Shown: positions 34,456 through 43,428 of the stretch, in pieces
Layout: every line of letters starts with the position of its first letter
How positions within the stretch are numbered: the first letter of the stretch is position 1
NCBI RefSeq assembly: GCF_019219025.1
Contig: NZ_JAHUWN010000041.1
Location: 1-50,702, forward strand
Reading direction: 5' to 3'
Length of the DNA stretch: 50,702 bases
Source of the DNA: Bacillus sp. sid0103
GTDB taxonomy: Bacteria > Bacillota > Bacilli > Bacillales_B > DSM-18226
The notes under the pieces: model-generated
What the model saw: the letters and a program-made list of their open reading frames with translations, nothing else
The model's database searches: none
Told to the model about the DNA's origin: nothing
Program-made: the position numbers and the translations under genes

Positions 34456-35454
34456 TTATTCCACTATCTTCGCGTCCTTTAGCATCTCCTCTGTTAAGGT
34501 GATCCCTTCCTCCTGAGCTGCTTTTTTGTTGATGTACAACTCAAGGTTTTCCGGGAAGCCGACAGGAATTTCACTTGGTTTTTTTCCTTTGAGAATTTCT
34601 ACAGCCATTTTTCCGGTTGTGTAGCCCAGATCGTGGTAGTCAAATCCATAAGATGCGAAGGTTCCGCGTTTGACAGAATCGCCCTCACCAACAAAGGTTG
34701 GGATATCTTGGGAATTAGCTACTGTTATAACCGATTCTAGGGCAGAAACGACGGTGTTGTCCTTTGGAATGTATAATACGTCCGCACGCCCTACCATTGA
34801 CTCGGCCGCCTGCTTTACTTCGGTACTGGCTGTTATAGTAGTTTCAACTGCCTCAAGACCCGCTGCCTCTAAAGCTGTTTTAGCATGTTTAACATTTACA
34901 ACAGAGTTGGGTTCACCATTGTTATAGATAATGCCCACCTTTTTGGCATCGGGAATAAAAGTTTTAATGGCAGCAATCGTATTCTTTATCGCATCTGGGT
35001 GGGTATCAGATGTGCCTGTCACATTCCCGCCTGGCTTTTCCAAACTTTGGACAAGTTCGGCCCCGACTGGATCCGTAATGGCGGTAAATAATATTGGAAT
35101 ATCCTTCGTCTGGTTAACTACTGCCTGAGCGCTAGGAGTGGCGATAGCCAAAATTAGGTCATTCTTGTCTGCAACCAATTTTTGGGCAATGGATGTATTA
35201 TTGTTCATGTCTCCTTGGGCATTCTGGTAATCAAGTTTCAAGTTCTTTCCTTCTTCATAGCCGGCATCCTTCAGAGCCGCGATAAAACCCTCTCGAGCAG
35301 CATCAAGAGACGGATGTTCCACAATTTGAGTAATGCCTATTTTAACTACTTTCTCTTTTTCTTTTCCCTCTCCTCCTGTTTCCTTACTTCCCCCTCCGCA
35401 TGCTGAAAGCAATAATAATGCTCCACTCAAAACTAACGCTAAACCCTTTCTCAT
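34456..35454 (-). CDS. ABC transporter substrate-binding lipoprotein (TrpX/YtqA-type)
   Basis: 332 residues with a lipoprotein signal (LLLLSACGGG, Cys about 19) and an ABC_sub_bind-type periplasmic fold: KIGITQIVEHPSLDAAREGF, ILAIATPSAQAVVNQTKDIP, ILFTAITDPVGAELV, ADVLYIPKDNTVVSALES. Members bind amino acids such as tryptophan or other small ligands. No permease or ATPase gene follows, so it is an orphan here. GGGAGG before the ATG. Confidence 0.88.
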   Translation of the reverse strand: MRKGLALVLSGALLLLSACGGGSKETGGEGKEKEKVVKIGITQIVEHPSLDAAREGFIAALKDAGYEEGKNLKLDYQNAQGDMNNNTSIAQKLVADKNDLILAIATPSAQAVVNQTKDIPILFTAITDPVGAELVQSLEKPGGNVTGTSDTHPDAIKNTIAAIKTFIPDAKKVGIIYNNGEPNSVVNVKHAKTALEAAGLEAVETTITASTEVKQAAESMVGRADVLYIPKDNTVVSALESVITVANSQDIPTFVGEGDSVKRGTFASYGFDYHDLGYTTGKMAVEILKGKKPSEIPVGFPENLELYINKKAAQEEGITLTEEMLKDAKIVE

Positions 35455-35681
35455 CTGTTAATCCTCCCGAAATTAATCCACTATTTATGTATCCTCTTGA
35501 TGAACAACAAAGAAAGCGATTTCCTTTATTGGTATAAACTTTAGAAAATTTATAATATTCAGATTCTAACACATACACTGAGTGTGAGACAATAGTAAAA
35601 ACACGTAATTTATCACCTTTCAGAAAATGTTACCCTAAGGTTATTTTCAGGTTACCAAAGGTAAATTTTTATAAAAAAAAT
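35455..35681. other. intergenic upstream of the lipoprotein gene
   Basis: Contains the leader of the lipoprotein gene. I looked for a T-box (common before TrpX genes) and saw no specifier/antiterminator pattern. A short dyad ACACTGAGTGT lies at about 35575-35586. Confidence 0.35.
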
Positions 35682-35723
35682 AAAAGGTATAAATCACTCA
35701 TTTTTTTAGCAATCATACCTTTT
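35682..35723 (-). terminator. intrinsic terminator
   Basis: Reverse-strand AAAAGGTAT pairs with ATACCTTTT, followed by a long T run. It closes the gene at 35781-36203. Confidence 0.6.
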
Positions 35724-35780
35724 GGCATTTATGATTTCAGCCCAACTGATTGTAGGATTCATTCACAAACCCTTTTCTTT

Positions 35781-36203
35781 TTATACGCAAGTAAACGATT
35801 GAATTTGTCGTAAACTTATTCCCATATAAACCCATCTAGATCCAATCCAACGCCACCCAGAGACAGAGGATCGGCCAACAAAGGTTGGGTAAAACCAAAA
35901 TTGCTGAAATCCTCTTAGCCATACATACGTATATCTGAATAAACATCTTCTGATACCGCCTGGATCAACTGCAAATTGTTCTGCTTGTTGTGTTTGAGCG
36001 GGAACATAGGATGGCGGCGGTGAAGTTGGCGGTCCAGCCCCTGGTCCTTGACCCGGTGGTGCAAACGGAGGTTGGGACCCGCCAAATTGTCTTTCATCAA
36101 GGGGCTCAATGTAATAGTTCTCCTCTTGGAATGGGGTTGAATATAAATTAGTTTCCTGACTATTGGGATAGTTATTATACAAATGAAAATGACTAGGATA
36201 CAT
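35781..36203 (-). CDS. Pro-rich Bacillus protein, spore-coat-like
   Basis: 140 residues: Tyr/Asn/Pro-rich N-terminal half (YPSHFHLYNNYPN, then PPFAPPGQGPGAGPPTSPPP at about 65-85) and a C-terminal aromatic domain (RCLFRYTYVWLRGFQQFWFY, then GWRWIGSRWVYMGISL). I recall such proteins in many Bacillus genomes without function. AAAGGAG precedes ATG 36203. Divergent from the coat-like genes at 36505; a sporulation role is possible. Confidence 0.6.
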   Translation of the reverse strand: MYPSHFHLYNNYPNSQETNLYSTPFQEENYYIEPLDERQFGGSQPPFAPPGQGPGAGPPTSPPPSYVPAQTQQAEQFAVDPGGIRRCLFRYTYVWLRGFQQFWFYPTFVGRSSVSGWRWIGSRWVYMGISLRQIQSFTCV

Positions 36204-36437
36204 AAAATGCGCTCCTTTACTTTTTAATCTCACATCATCATATTCTTTAGTCATTTACCTAAAAACTTGTACCCTCAGAAATGTGTGTTTACCTATAAAA
36301 TAGTTATTTTTTTATTAAACCCGTGCAGGCCATACAAAATTGTTAGCTCTTTCATAGTTGTATCAACCATTCACATTTTTTCACTTTTGAATTACTCAGC
36401 ATTACTATACTGAACATTCTCTTAACCATTTTTTGTG

Positions 36438-36464
36438 TCATATAGGTATTTACCTGCATATGGT
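36438..36464 (+). promoter_or_regulatory. sigma-E-like (mother cell) promoter
   Basis: TCATAT, 13 bases, CATATGGT, about 40 bases before the TTG start. It approximates the sigma-E pattern (TCATATT, 13-15 bases, CATACAAT), but the -10 differs at two positions. Confidence 0.4.
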
Positions 36465-36504
36465 ACACAAAGTAATTGCTACATGTTTATAGGGGGGAGA
36501 TATT

Positions 36505-37266
36505 TTGTACAGGCAATTTCAAGTACAACCGTATGATCACCATACTTATTCTGGAAACCGAGTGTTGCTTGACATGAAGCAAGGTGATGTTACAGGTGAC
36601 GGTATCATTGATTACGTCTATTTATATGGGAATAAACACGATGATTCCGAAATCTTCGCAGATAATATTACACTCGTCATTCAAGATGGGCGTTCTAACC
36701 AGATCTCAACCATTAATCTTCAAAAAAATGCTGGATACAATGCTAAGCTCTTCCTTGGGGATTTTTCTAACGATAACATTTTAGATATTTTGGTAAGTAT
36801 TGAATCGGGAGGAAGCGGAGGCTACGGTATTTTCTATATTTACTCACTCACAAATAATAGGCCTCGCCTATTGTTTGATTTTGAAAAATATAATAATAGC
36901 TACAAGTTTAATGTCAATTATGAAGATTTATATAAAGTAAGTGTAGGAAACCCTTCACTAGACCTGCTTTTCACCCTTGACATTAGCCATAAAGGCGTTG
37001 ATTATCTATCACAGCTTTACGATGAAAATGGCAAATTAAAACAGCCTGTTAAAGGCGAGGTTCTTGCTGTGGCTGCATTATATCCCATTGTTACAAATGG
37101 AGAAAGCATGAGTTTTGATATACTTGTTTATCAACGGATTATTGGTACGTCTAATTCGGATACATTAGGATATGTAGAAAACCTTTTAACATGGAATGGT
37201 ACTCAATTTATTTCCACAACATTGGCAACAGAGACTTTTGGAACAAAGTTAAGCAGCCCCTACTAA
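36505..37266 (+). CDS. VCBS/FG-GAP-type protein, spore-associated
   Basis: 253 residues with repeated D-x-[TN]-x-D-x-x-x-D calcium-type motifs (GDVTGDGIIDYVYL, GDFSNDNILDILVS) and GGSGGYGIFYIYS, as in VCBS beta-propeller fragments. Related small proteins are common in Bacillus. Start TTG 36505 after GGGGGGAG. Next gene lies 66 bases downstream. A mother-cell promoter-like sequence suggests sporulation expression. Confidence 0.7.
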   Translation: MYRQFQVQPYDHHTYSGNRVLLDMKQGDVTGDGIIDYVYLYGNKHDDSEIFADNITLVIQDGRSNQISTINLQKNAGYNAKLFLGDFSNDNILDILVSIESGGSGGYGIFYIYSLTNNRPRLLFDFEKYNNSYKFNVNYEDLYKVSVGNPSLDLLFTLDISHKGVDYLSQLYDENGKLKQPVKGEVLAVAALYPIVTNGESMSFDILVYQRIIGTSNSDTLGYVENLLTWNGTQFISTTLATETFGTKLSSPY

Positions 37267-37332
37267 TGTTGAAATTCCACGCTTGTTTTATAGTTCAATA
37301 CATTATCTTTTCAAAGCAATGGAGGTTTGAGT

Positions 37333-37821
37333 ATGACAAATTTTTATTCTTTTCATGGGACTGTCACCATGATTACTGATCTTATCGGGCAAAATGGAGC
37401 AGGAGATGGCTGTAATAAATTCATTTCTGTAGAAAACGGATTGGGAGCATTAGTGAATTTCGTGGTGTCACCCAGTACTTACTTTGTAGACCATGTTATG
37501 GTGGCAGTAGGAGATCGCGTAACTGGATATTATGACGGGAATGCACCTGCTCTTCTTATTTACCCTCCACAATATCCAGCACTTGTCATGGTAAAAGATA
37601 ACCCGTATCAGACTGTAAAAGTGGATTATTTTAATAGTCAGTTGGAGAGTAGCGATGGACGATTACGTTTAAATATCTCTCCATATACCCAAATAGTATT
37701 AACAAATGGGCAATCCTTTACAAGAAACCCTGCGAACCGCGATCTAATTGTTATTTATGGGCCATCTACAAAAAGTATCCCCGCCCAAACCACACCCTAT
37801 AGAATAATAGTTTTGTGTTAG
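37333..37821 (+). CDS. Bacillus protein partner of the VCBS gene
   Basis: 162 residues: TNFYSFHGTVTMITDLIGQN, VSPSTYFVDHVMVAVGDRVT, GNAPALLIYPPQYPALVMVK and NPANRDLIVIYGPSTKSIPA. I recognise this as a conserved Bacillus hypothetical, small beta-rich. ATG 37333 follows GGAGG by seven bases. Co-transcribed with the VCBS gene and followed by a terminator. Confidence 0.65.
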   Translation: MTNFYSFHGTVTMITDLIGQNGAGDGCNKFISVENGLGALVNFVVSPSTYFVDHVMVAVGDRVTGYYDGNAPALLIYPPQYPALVMVKDNPYQTVKVDYFNSQLESSDGRLRLNISPYTQIVLTNGQSFTRNPANRDLIVIYGPSTKSIPAQTTPYRIIVLC

Positions 37822-37905
37822 ATGTTATTCTTCAATACCTGTTTGGCACTTAATACGGAAAAATTAGATACACCACCATGTGGATTTAGAGAAGTAACAT
37901 TACGA

Positions 37906-37938
37906 GGGTCTGAACATTAGGTTCAGGCCCTTATTTTT
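37906..37938 (+). terminator. intrinsic terminator
   Basis: GGGTCTGAAC pairs with GTTCAGGCCC (one G-U) with a 4-5 base loop, followed by TTATTTTT. Confidence 0.75.
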
Positions 37939-37989
37939 AAGTTCGTTTAATAGATGAAAAACAAGTAATGTCTTTTGCACTAACAAAAG

Positions 37990-39147
37990 TTATTTATTTT
38001 TCTTTGATCCAATCATTCCGTAATCCTTTATCGTAATCGATACATCATAGGTGATGGGAATCTCACTAAATTTTTCATCCCAATTTCCCTTCACGTTTTT
38101 CCAAACATTAGGATATTGTATGCGCAATTGGTTGCCAAATCCTCCAACATCAACTCCGAATTCCTTTTGCATTTTTTTTGTGGTATTCACTACTAAGTGA
38201 GTAACTTCTTTCGCAGCCGCATTTTCTATGTGTTTAATAGTTTTATTCTTAAAAGCAGGCTTAAAGTGAGGATTCCAATATTCAGCGATTCTTCCCTCTG
38301 ACTCAATTTTTACATCAAACGAAATTCTACCACCGGTAACATGCGGCTTAATTTTGCTTTTCATTGACTGAATCTGATAATATGTGGGTTTATCCGACTT
38401 TTTTTGGAAGGCTTTTACTGCTCCGCTTTTACCTTCTCCTGTTATCCAATTTATGCCTTCAATCTCTTCCTTATTAAGAATCCCAATCATCTTGTTTGTT
38501 CTTCCTTTTATTACGGCCGCTCCATTAAAATCAATTTCTCCCTTTTTTAAATCAATCAGTTGTATAAGGAAGCTGGTCTGAGAGTTCGATTTCCCCCAAA
38601 TCTTCATTAAAGAGAGGTGCCTCAAAGCTCTAGTTGTAAGTTCCTGTTTTGCAATTTCTACCAAGCGTATAGCAGGAATGACTTCGGCTTCCTTTGATTC
38701 TAGAGTTCGTGCAGCTTCTCCTTTAGAAATAAAGATTAAGGTACTTCCTCTAATATCGATATCCCGAAAGAACAAATCTGTTATTTCTCTTATTGGCTCT
38801 TCACGAGCAAGATCTTGCCCAATAATCACTGCTTTTTCATGTGCCCCTGAAATAGAACCTTCTCTTCGTAAGGTCGTTTCCCAACCGATTGGTTCTTGTG
38901 AAATTCCTGTTGCAGAGACATTAATATAAGGTTTTTGTTGTGGTAATTTGTTAGTTGAATTACCGATTGCACCTGGTATTACATATTGAAGAGTAGATCG
39001 TATTTTTCCATCTTTTGATTTATCTACAGCTGTGCCAACAGCGATATTTAGATCTTCAATGGACTTGCTGCTCCAGCAACCAGACAGCAGAAAAAGTAAA
39101 AGCATCGAGACAAAAGAATTTCTTAGTATAGGTTTACATTTTTTCAT
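37990..39147 (-). CDS. gerC: spore germination lipoprotein, GerC type
   Basis: 385 residues: lipoprotein signal with Cys in LLSGCWSSKSIEDLNIAVGT, then the Ger(x)C domain (AVIIGQDLAREEPIREITDLFFRDIDIRG, and late FGVDVGGFGNQLRIQYPNVW). C subunit of a GerA-type nutrient receptor in the inner spore membrane. It overlaps the B gene by 14 bases. AAGGAAAG precedes ATG 39147. Confidence 0.92.
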   Translation of the reverse strand: MKKCKPILRNSFVSMLLLFLLSGCWSSKSIEDLNIAVGTAVDKSKDGKIRSTLQYVIPGAIGNSTNKLPQQKPYINVSATGISQEPIGWETTLRREGSISGAHEKAVIIGQDLAREEPIREITDLFFRDIDIRGSTLIFISKGEAARTLESKEAEVIPAIRLVEIAKQELTTRALRHLSLMKIWGKSNSQTSFLIQLIDLKKGEIDFNGAAVIKGRTNKMIGILNKEEIEGINWITGEGKSGAVKAFQKKSDKPTYYQIQSMKSKIKPHVTGGRISFDVKIESEGRIAEYWNPHFKPAFKNKTIKHIENAAAKEVTHLVVNTTKKMQKEFGVDVGGFGNQLRIQYPNVWKNVKGNWDEKFSEIPITYDVSITIKDYGMIGSKKNK

Positions 39148-40234
39148 ATTTTCTTTCCTTCACCTTTGAGATAATGAAAAGGACAAGCGGCATAATAAAA
39201 AATAAATAAAGGGCGAAATTACCAATTATATCTGACATTTTAAATACCTCATTTATATTTTTAGGAATCATAGAAACTAAATAAATGAGCGGTATTAAAC
39301 TATAAATAAACGCGTGAGTATTTTTCGAAAAAATCTGCTTTAATCCTAGAGTAGCAATAAATAAAGCAATGACATACGTAGCGAATATTTGCATAATCCA
39401 AATGACAAGAAGGAGGGAATCGAACCGTTCAAAAAAAAGCCCTGTGATTTCAAAGCTTCGAATAAACGTAAGTACAGGCCATGTTTGTGACACTACTGCG
39501 TCTACTGACATGGATCCTATTACGATTACCACTGTAATAGTATAAAAGATAAAGGGTATTCCAACTCCGAGAATTGGAACTTTTGTTACCTTGTTTTTTT
39601 CTTTCATGAACATATAAATAAAGAGGAGAATTTCGAAGCCTGCAAAAGAAAGAGATGAGGTTGTTAACCCCTTCAAGACAGGCTTAACCCCCGATCCTAA
39701 CACCGGACGTAAATTATCAACCTCAAATAATTCGATGCCTAAAAACATGACCAAAAGGAGAAAAAGAACCGAAATTGGAAAAATAATTTCTAATAACCGT
39801 GCAATGGCATTTACCCCTCCCTGAACTAAGTATAGACCTATCCACAAAAATGGCATCATAATAGCCCATGTTGGAGTTCCCTGAAGTAAGAATAATCGTG
39901 TAGTTTCAGCCATAGTTCGAACCTCATATGCGGACAACGCAATATAATAGCAGATAACTGTTAAACTTAGCAGCGATCCTATCCATTTCCCAAGAAGTTT
40001 TTGATTAAATTGATAGAAAGTTTCGTTCGGGTATCTTTGGCATAGTTTTAATATTATTACTGATACAAGTGTAATAATTAATCCACTAACAATTATTGCG
40101 ATCCAAGAATCGGGAGTTTGGACTTTCTCTGTCATGGTTCTGGGCAGCGTTAAAATCCCTGCACCGAAAATAAAATTTGTGATAAACATTACTGCTTGAT
40201 GAGAAGTTATTTGATCTAAAGGACTGGAGGTCAT
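39134..40234 (-). CDS. gerB: spore germination permease-like protein, GerB type
   Basis: 366 residues with ten membrane segments of the amino acid permease (APC) type: AVMFITNFIFGAGILTLPRT at the start and IQIFATYVIALFIATLGLKQ late. B subunits are thought to bind the germinant. AAGGAG precedes ATG 40234. Lies between A and C genes. Confidence 0.92.
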   Translation of the reverse strand: MTSSPLDQITSHQAVMFITNFIFGAGILTLPRTMTEKVQTPDSWIAIIVSGLIITLVSVIILKLCQRYPNETFYQFNQKLLGKWIGSLLSLTVICYYIALSAYEVRTMAETTRLFLLQGTPTWAIMMPFLWIGLYLVQGGVNAIARLLEIIFPISVLFLLLVMFLGIELFEVDNLRPVLGSGVKPVLKGLTTSSLSFAGFEILLFIYMFMKEKNKVTKVPILGVGIPFIFYTITVVIVIGSMSVDAVVSQTWPVLTFIRSFEITGLFFERFDSLLLVIWIMQIFATYVIALFIATLGLKQIFSKNTHAFIYSLIPLIYLVSMIPKNINEVFKMSDIIGNFALYLFFIMPLVLFIISKVKERKYEKM

Positions 40235-40258
40235 AATTAGTCAACTCCTTTCGAACCG

Positions 40259-41824
40259 TTACCTTTTTCTTACTGAATCTTTTGGATGCAACAGTTTTGG
40301 ACGGCGTTTCATCAGGAATAGGGGGACCCGTATCATGAAATCCTTCCAATCATTCAATCGAAATGATACAGCAGGGCTCAGATATGGAATGCCAAAACTT
40401 TTAAGCCTCACCAAATGGCTGCATAGCAACAGGAAGAACAGAACGACTCCATATAATCCAAACACACTAGCAAATAGCATTGAGGCAAAGCGAAGCATTC
40501 TTAATGCAATCCCTACACTATATTGCGGGATCGTGAATGAAGATATGGCCGTGACAGCAACCACGATGACCATGATTGGACTAACTATTCCTGCTTGCAC
40601 TGCTGCTTCTCCAATGACTAAACCCCCCACGATCCCTATCGATTGTCCAATTGGTTTTGGTAAACGAAGCCCGGCTTCTCTTAATACTTCTATAGATAAT
40701 TCCATTATGAGTGCCTCAATTAGAGGGGGAAAAGGAACTCCCTCTCTAGTGGCTGCAATGGAAAAAATGAGCTTGGTTGGAATTAATCCCGGATGAAAGG
40801 AAATAAAAGCAATATATAAAGAAGGAACAAATAAAGCAATAAAGGCTGAAAAATAACGTAATATACGAATTAATGTCCCAGCCATCCATCTTTCGTAATA
40901 GTCCTCAGGAGACTGCAACAGCATATGGAAGGTAACAGGAACAATTAAGGCAAAAGGTGAGCCGTCCAACAGTAAAGCTACCCTTCCTTCCATCAAAGAA
41001 CCCATAACACGATCAAGTCGTTCTGTACTTTGCACTTGCGGGAATGGACTTAAAAAATTATCTTCAATTAATTGTTCAATATAACTAGAGTCATGTACAT
41101 CATCAATTTTTATTTTATTAATCCGTTGCTTAACCTCTTCTAATAAATGAGGGTCCACAATATCCTTCATGTAGATAATGACTAGTTCTTTTTTGGACCG
41201 CTCTCCTACCTGAGAGCTGATTATGGATAAGTTTTGATCTTTGCCATGCCGCCGTAGAAGAGCTGTATTATCCTTTAAATTTTCAATAAAGCCTACCCTG
41301 GGTCCACGTACCGATGCCTCAGTAGCCGGCTCATCAATATTTCTTGTTTTAGCTTTAGCACCGCCAACCAGGAAAACGTCTTCTAGACCATCGACTAAAA
41401 TCGCAATTGACCCAAACATTACTCCGGAGGTTATATCTTTAAGAGTACGAACTTCATTTAAGCCGGATACAGAAAGAGCTTGGTTTTTAATATACTCTTT
41501 TAAGGAGGAGTTTTTTAGTGGATGGACGGTTTCTTTTGGTGAAGCCAACATTAAATCAACCAAAATATGATTATTAATTACCTCCGCATCTGCAAACCCA
41601 TCTATAAAAATAATGGCAATACGAATACCCGTTGTTCCCATTTGAAACTCACGAAATTTCACATCTGAATTATGCCCAATCTCTTTGCGAATTAGATTCA
41701 AATCTGCTATAAAATCGCCGGTCATTTCATTAATAGATTCTTGGAATGACTGTTTATCCTGTTTTGCTTTTTTGGCAGATTCTTCAATCTTCATCTTGTT
41801 TTTGTTTAGCTTCCGCCATTTCAC
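40259..41824 (-). CDS. gerA: spore germination protein, GerA type
   Basis: 521 residues: a hydrophilic N-terminal half and a C-terminal membrane domain (from about 300). Typical motifs: MGSLMEGRVALLLDGSPFAL, SPEDYYERWMAGTLIRILRY, SLYIAFISFHPGLIPTKLI and IGIVGGLVIGEAAVQAGIVSP. A subunit of a GerA-type germinant receptor. GTG at 41824 lies next to the small upstream ORF; ATG at 41794 is an alternative. No strong ribosome site, so coupling with the small ORF is likely. Confidence 0.92.
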   Translation of the reverse strand: MKWRKLNKNKMKIEESAKKAKQDKQSFQESINEMTGDFIADLNLIRKEIGHNSDVKFREFQMGTTGIRIAIIFIDGFADAEVINNHILVDLMLASPKETVHPLKNSSLKEYIKNQALSVSGLNEVRTLKDITSGVMFGSIAILVDGLEDVFLVGGAKAKTRNIDEPATEASVRGPRVGFIENLKDNTALLRRHGKDQNLSIISSQVGERSKKELVIIYMKDIVDPHLLEEVKQRINKIKIDDVHDSSYIEQLIEDNFLSPFPQVQSTERLDRVMGSLMEGRVALLLDGSPFALIVPVTFHMLLQSPEDYYERWMAGTLIRILRYFSAFIALFVPSLYIAFISFHPGLIPTKLIFSIAATREGVPFPPLIEALIMELSIEVLREAGLRLPKPIGQSIGIVGGLVIGEAAVQAGIVSPIMVIVVAVTAISSFTIPQYSVGIALRMLRFASMLFASVFGLYGVVLFFLLLCSHLVRLKSFGIPYLSPAVSFRLNDWKDFMIRVPLFLMKRRPKLLHPKDSVRKR

Positions 41825-41830
41825 TAATCA

Positions 41831-41956
41831 TCACTCTTTCTCTAATGAATGAATCCATTTGAAAAATTTAAAAAATCCAAGTGGGACTAAAAATGTAATT
41901 AATGCTTGTACGAAAATGATATAGTCCGGTATTAGAGAAAGAATTTTCTTCAACAT
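41831..41956 (-). CDS. small membrane protein heading the ger operon
   Basis: 41 residues: MLKKILSLIPDYIIFVQALI then TFLVPLGFFKFFKWIHSLEKE, one membrane segment with Lys-rich ends. GGAGAGG lies five bases before the ATG, and the stop is four bases before the gerA GTG. Small D subunits are known in some ger operons of Bacillus, but are larger with two segments; this may be a mini version. Confidence 0.6.
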   Translation of the reverse strand: MLKKILSLIPDYIIFVQALITFLVPLGFFKFFKWIHSLEKE

Positions 41957-42213
41957 AAAAACCTCTCCTATAAATGCTCAGAAGTATTTTTGTTAAAAAC
42001 GTTTTAGAATACATTGATTGTATTATTTACTTTTGATGTTAAAATTAACCGATTTTTAGAATAGTAATTTATCCTTCTGTTTTCGTATATTTTTTCCTCT
42101 TTTGTCCTTCAGAAGTTAAATCTCTCTCAAATAGAGCAATACCCCCAAAGCTAGTAAACAACATTTTCCCAAAGCTGATGAATTGGAGAAATATAGAGCT
42201 GATTTACAAAACC
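41957..42213. other. divergent promoter region, ger operon / ABC cassette
   Basis: AT-rich spacer between the leftward ger operon and the rightward cassette. A possible sigma-G-like TGTATT...CAAAAATA pair for ger (reverse strand, near 41970-42015) is too weak to claim. Confidence 0.35.
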
Positions 42214-42242
42214 TTTACGTTGGATTTATGTGGAATTAACAT
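42214..42242 (+). promoter_or_regulatory. putative sigma-A promoter of the ABC cassette
   Basis: TTTACG, 17 bases, TAACAT, about 75 bases before the lipoprotein gene start. Four of six matches in each box with correct spacing. Confidence 0.35.
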
Positions 42243-42267
42243 TGTCCATTTATGATTAATCTGTAAC

Positions 42268-42286
42268 AAACATTAATAAACATTAA
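42268..42286 (+). promoter_or_regulatory. direct repeats, possible DeoR-type operator
   Basis: AAACATTAA occurs twice, 10 bases apart (42268-42276 and 42278-42286), one helical turn, just past the presumed promoter. DeoR-family regulators often bind short direct repeats; the cassette encodes one. Confidence 0.4.
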
Positions 42287-42315
42287 AAATTCCACACTAA
42301 ATGGAGGCACTTTTT

Positions 42316-43428
42316 ATGAATTACACATTCAAGAAGAATTGTTACAAGTCTATTCAAGCTCTGATGTTAGGAGTGAGTGTACTAGGATTAGCTGCTTGTG
42401 GAGCTACTAAAGAGGGGGCTGCTCCAGTTGTTAAGGATCCAAGTTCGTTAACCCTGAAAGAAATTGAAACAAAGGCAAAAGAAGAGGGAACAATTAATAG
42501 TGTCGGTATGCCTGATTCATGGGCTAACTGGGGAGAAACGTGGAATAATGTAACGAAAAAATATACTTTGAAGCACAGTGATACAGATTTATCTAGTGCA
42601 GAAGAAATTGCGAAAATGGAATCAGAAAAAGATAATGCAACAGCTGATATCGGGGATGTAGGGATTTCTTTTGGACCAATTGCTGAACAAAAAGGATTAA
42701 CCCTTCCATATAAAACTTCTCATTGGGATGAAATACCAAAATGGGCGAAAGATGATAATGGAGATTGGGTTGTTGGATATCAAGGAACAATCGCATTTCT
42801 TACTAATAAAAATTTGGTGAAAAATCCACCTAAATCATGGAATGATATTTTAAAAGGAAATTACAAAGTAACAATTGGAGATGTTCAACGCGGAGCACAG
42901 AATCAGATGGGTGTTCTTGCAGCGGCAATGGCTTTCGGCGGTGATGAAATGAATATTAAACCAGGACTTGACTTCTTCGCTAAGCTTGCTAAACAAGGCC
43001 GTCTGAGTCTAACAGACGCTAAACCAGCTAACATTGAAAAAGGCGAAGTAGAAGTTGCAATTGTTTGGGATTTCAATGCACTTAATTATGCTAGCCAAAT
43101 CAACCGTGATCAATTTGATGTATGTATTCCAAAAGAAGGTTCGGTCGTAAGTGGTTATACAACGATTATTAACAAATATGCAAAACATCCTTATGCAGCG
43201 ATGGCAACAAGAGAATATATCTTAAGTGATCAAGGTCAAATTAACTTAGCAAAAGGATTTGCTCGTCCAATTCGTGATGTAAAACTTCCGCAAGAAGTAG
43301 CAGACAAGTTACTTCCAAAAGAAGAATACAAAAATGTAACACCAGTAAAAGATCAAAAAGCTTGGGAAAAAACTGCAAGTACTTTACCACAATTATGGCA
43401 AGAAGAGGTGTTAGTAAATGTTAAATAA
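42316..43428 (+). CDS. ABC importer substrate-binding lipoprotein
   Basis: 370 residues with a lipobox (LGLAACG) and a type-2 periplasmic binding fold of the Fe/polyamine/phosphonate kind: TLKEIETKAKEEGTINSVGM, DSWANWGETWNNV, WVVGYQGTIAFLTNKNLVKN, NPPKSWNDILKGNYKVTIGD, then EVAIVWDFNALNYA. ATG 42316 is eight bases after GGAGG. First of a seven-gene cassette; overlaps the hydrolase gene by 11 bases. Ligand unknown; cassette content suggests a phosphorylated compound. Confidence 0.85.
   Translation: MNYTFKKNCYKSIQALMLGVSVLGLAACGATKEGAAPVVKDPSSLTLKEIETKAKEEGTINSVGMPDSWANWGETWNNVTKKYTLKHSDTDLSSAEEIAKMESEKDNATADIGDVGISFGPIAEQKGLTLPYKTSHWDEIPKWAKDDNGDWVVGYQGTIAFLTNKNLVKNPPKSWNDILKGNYKVTIGDVQRGAQNQMGVLAAAMAFGGDEMNIKPGLDFFAKLAKQGRLSLTDAKPANIEKGEVEVAIVWDFNALNYASQINRDQFDVCIPKEGSVVSGYTTIINKYAKHPYAAMATREYILSDQGQINLAKGFARPIRDVKLPQEVADKLLPKEEYKNVTPVKDQKAWEKTASTLPQLWQEEVLVNVK

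Noticed and set aside
35455..35681. T-box before the TrpX-like lipoprotein
   Set aside because: No T-box consensus or terminator/antiterminator pair seen.
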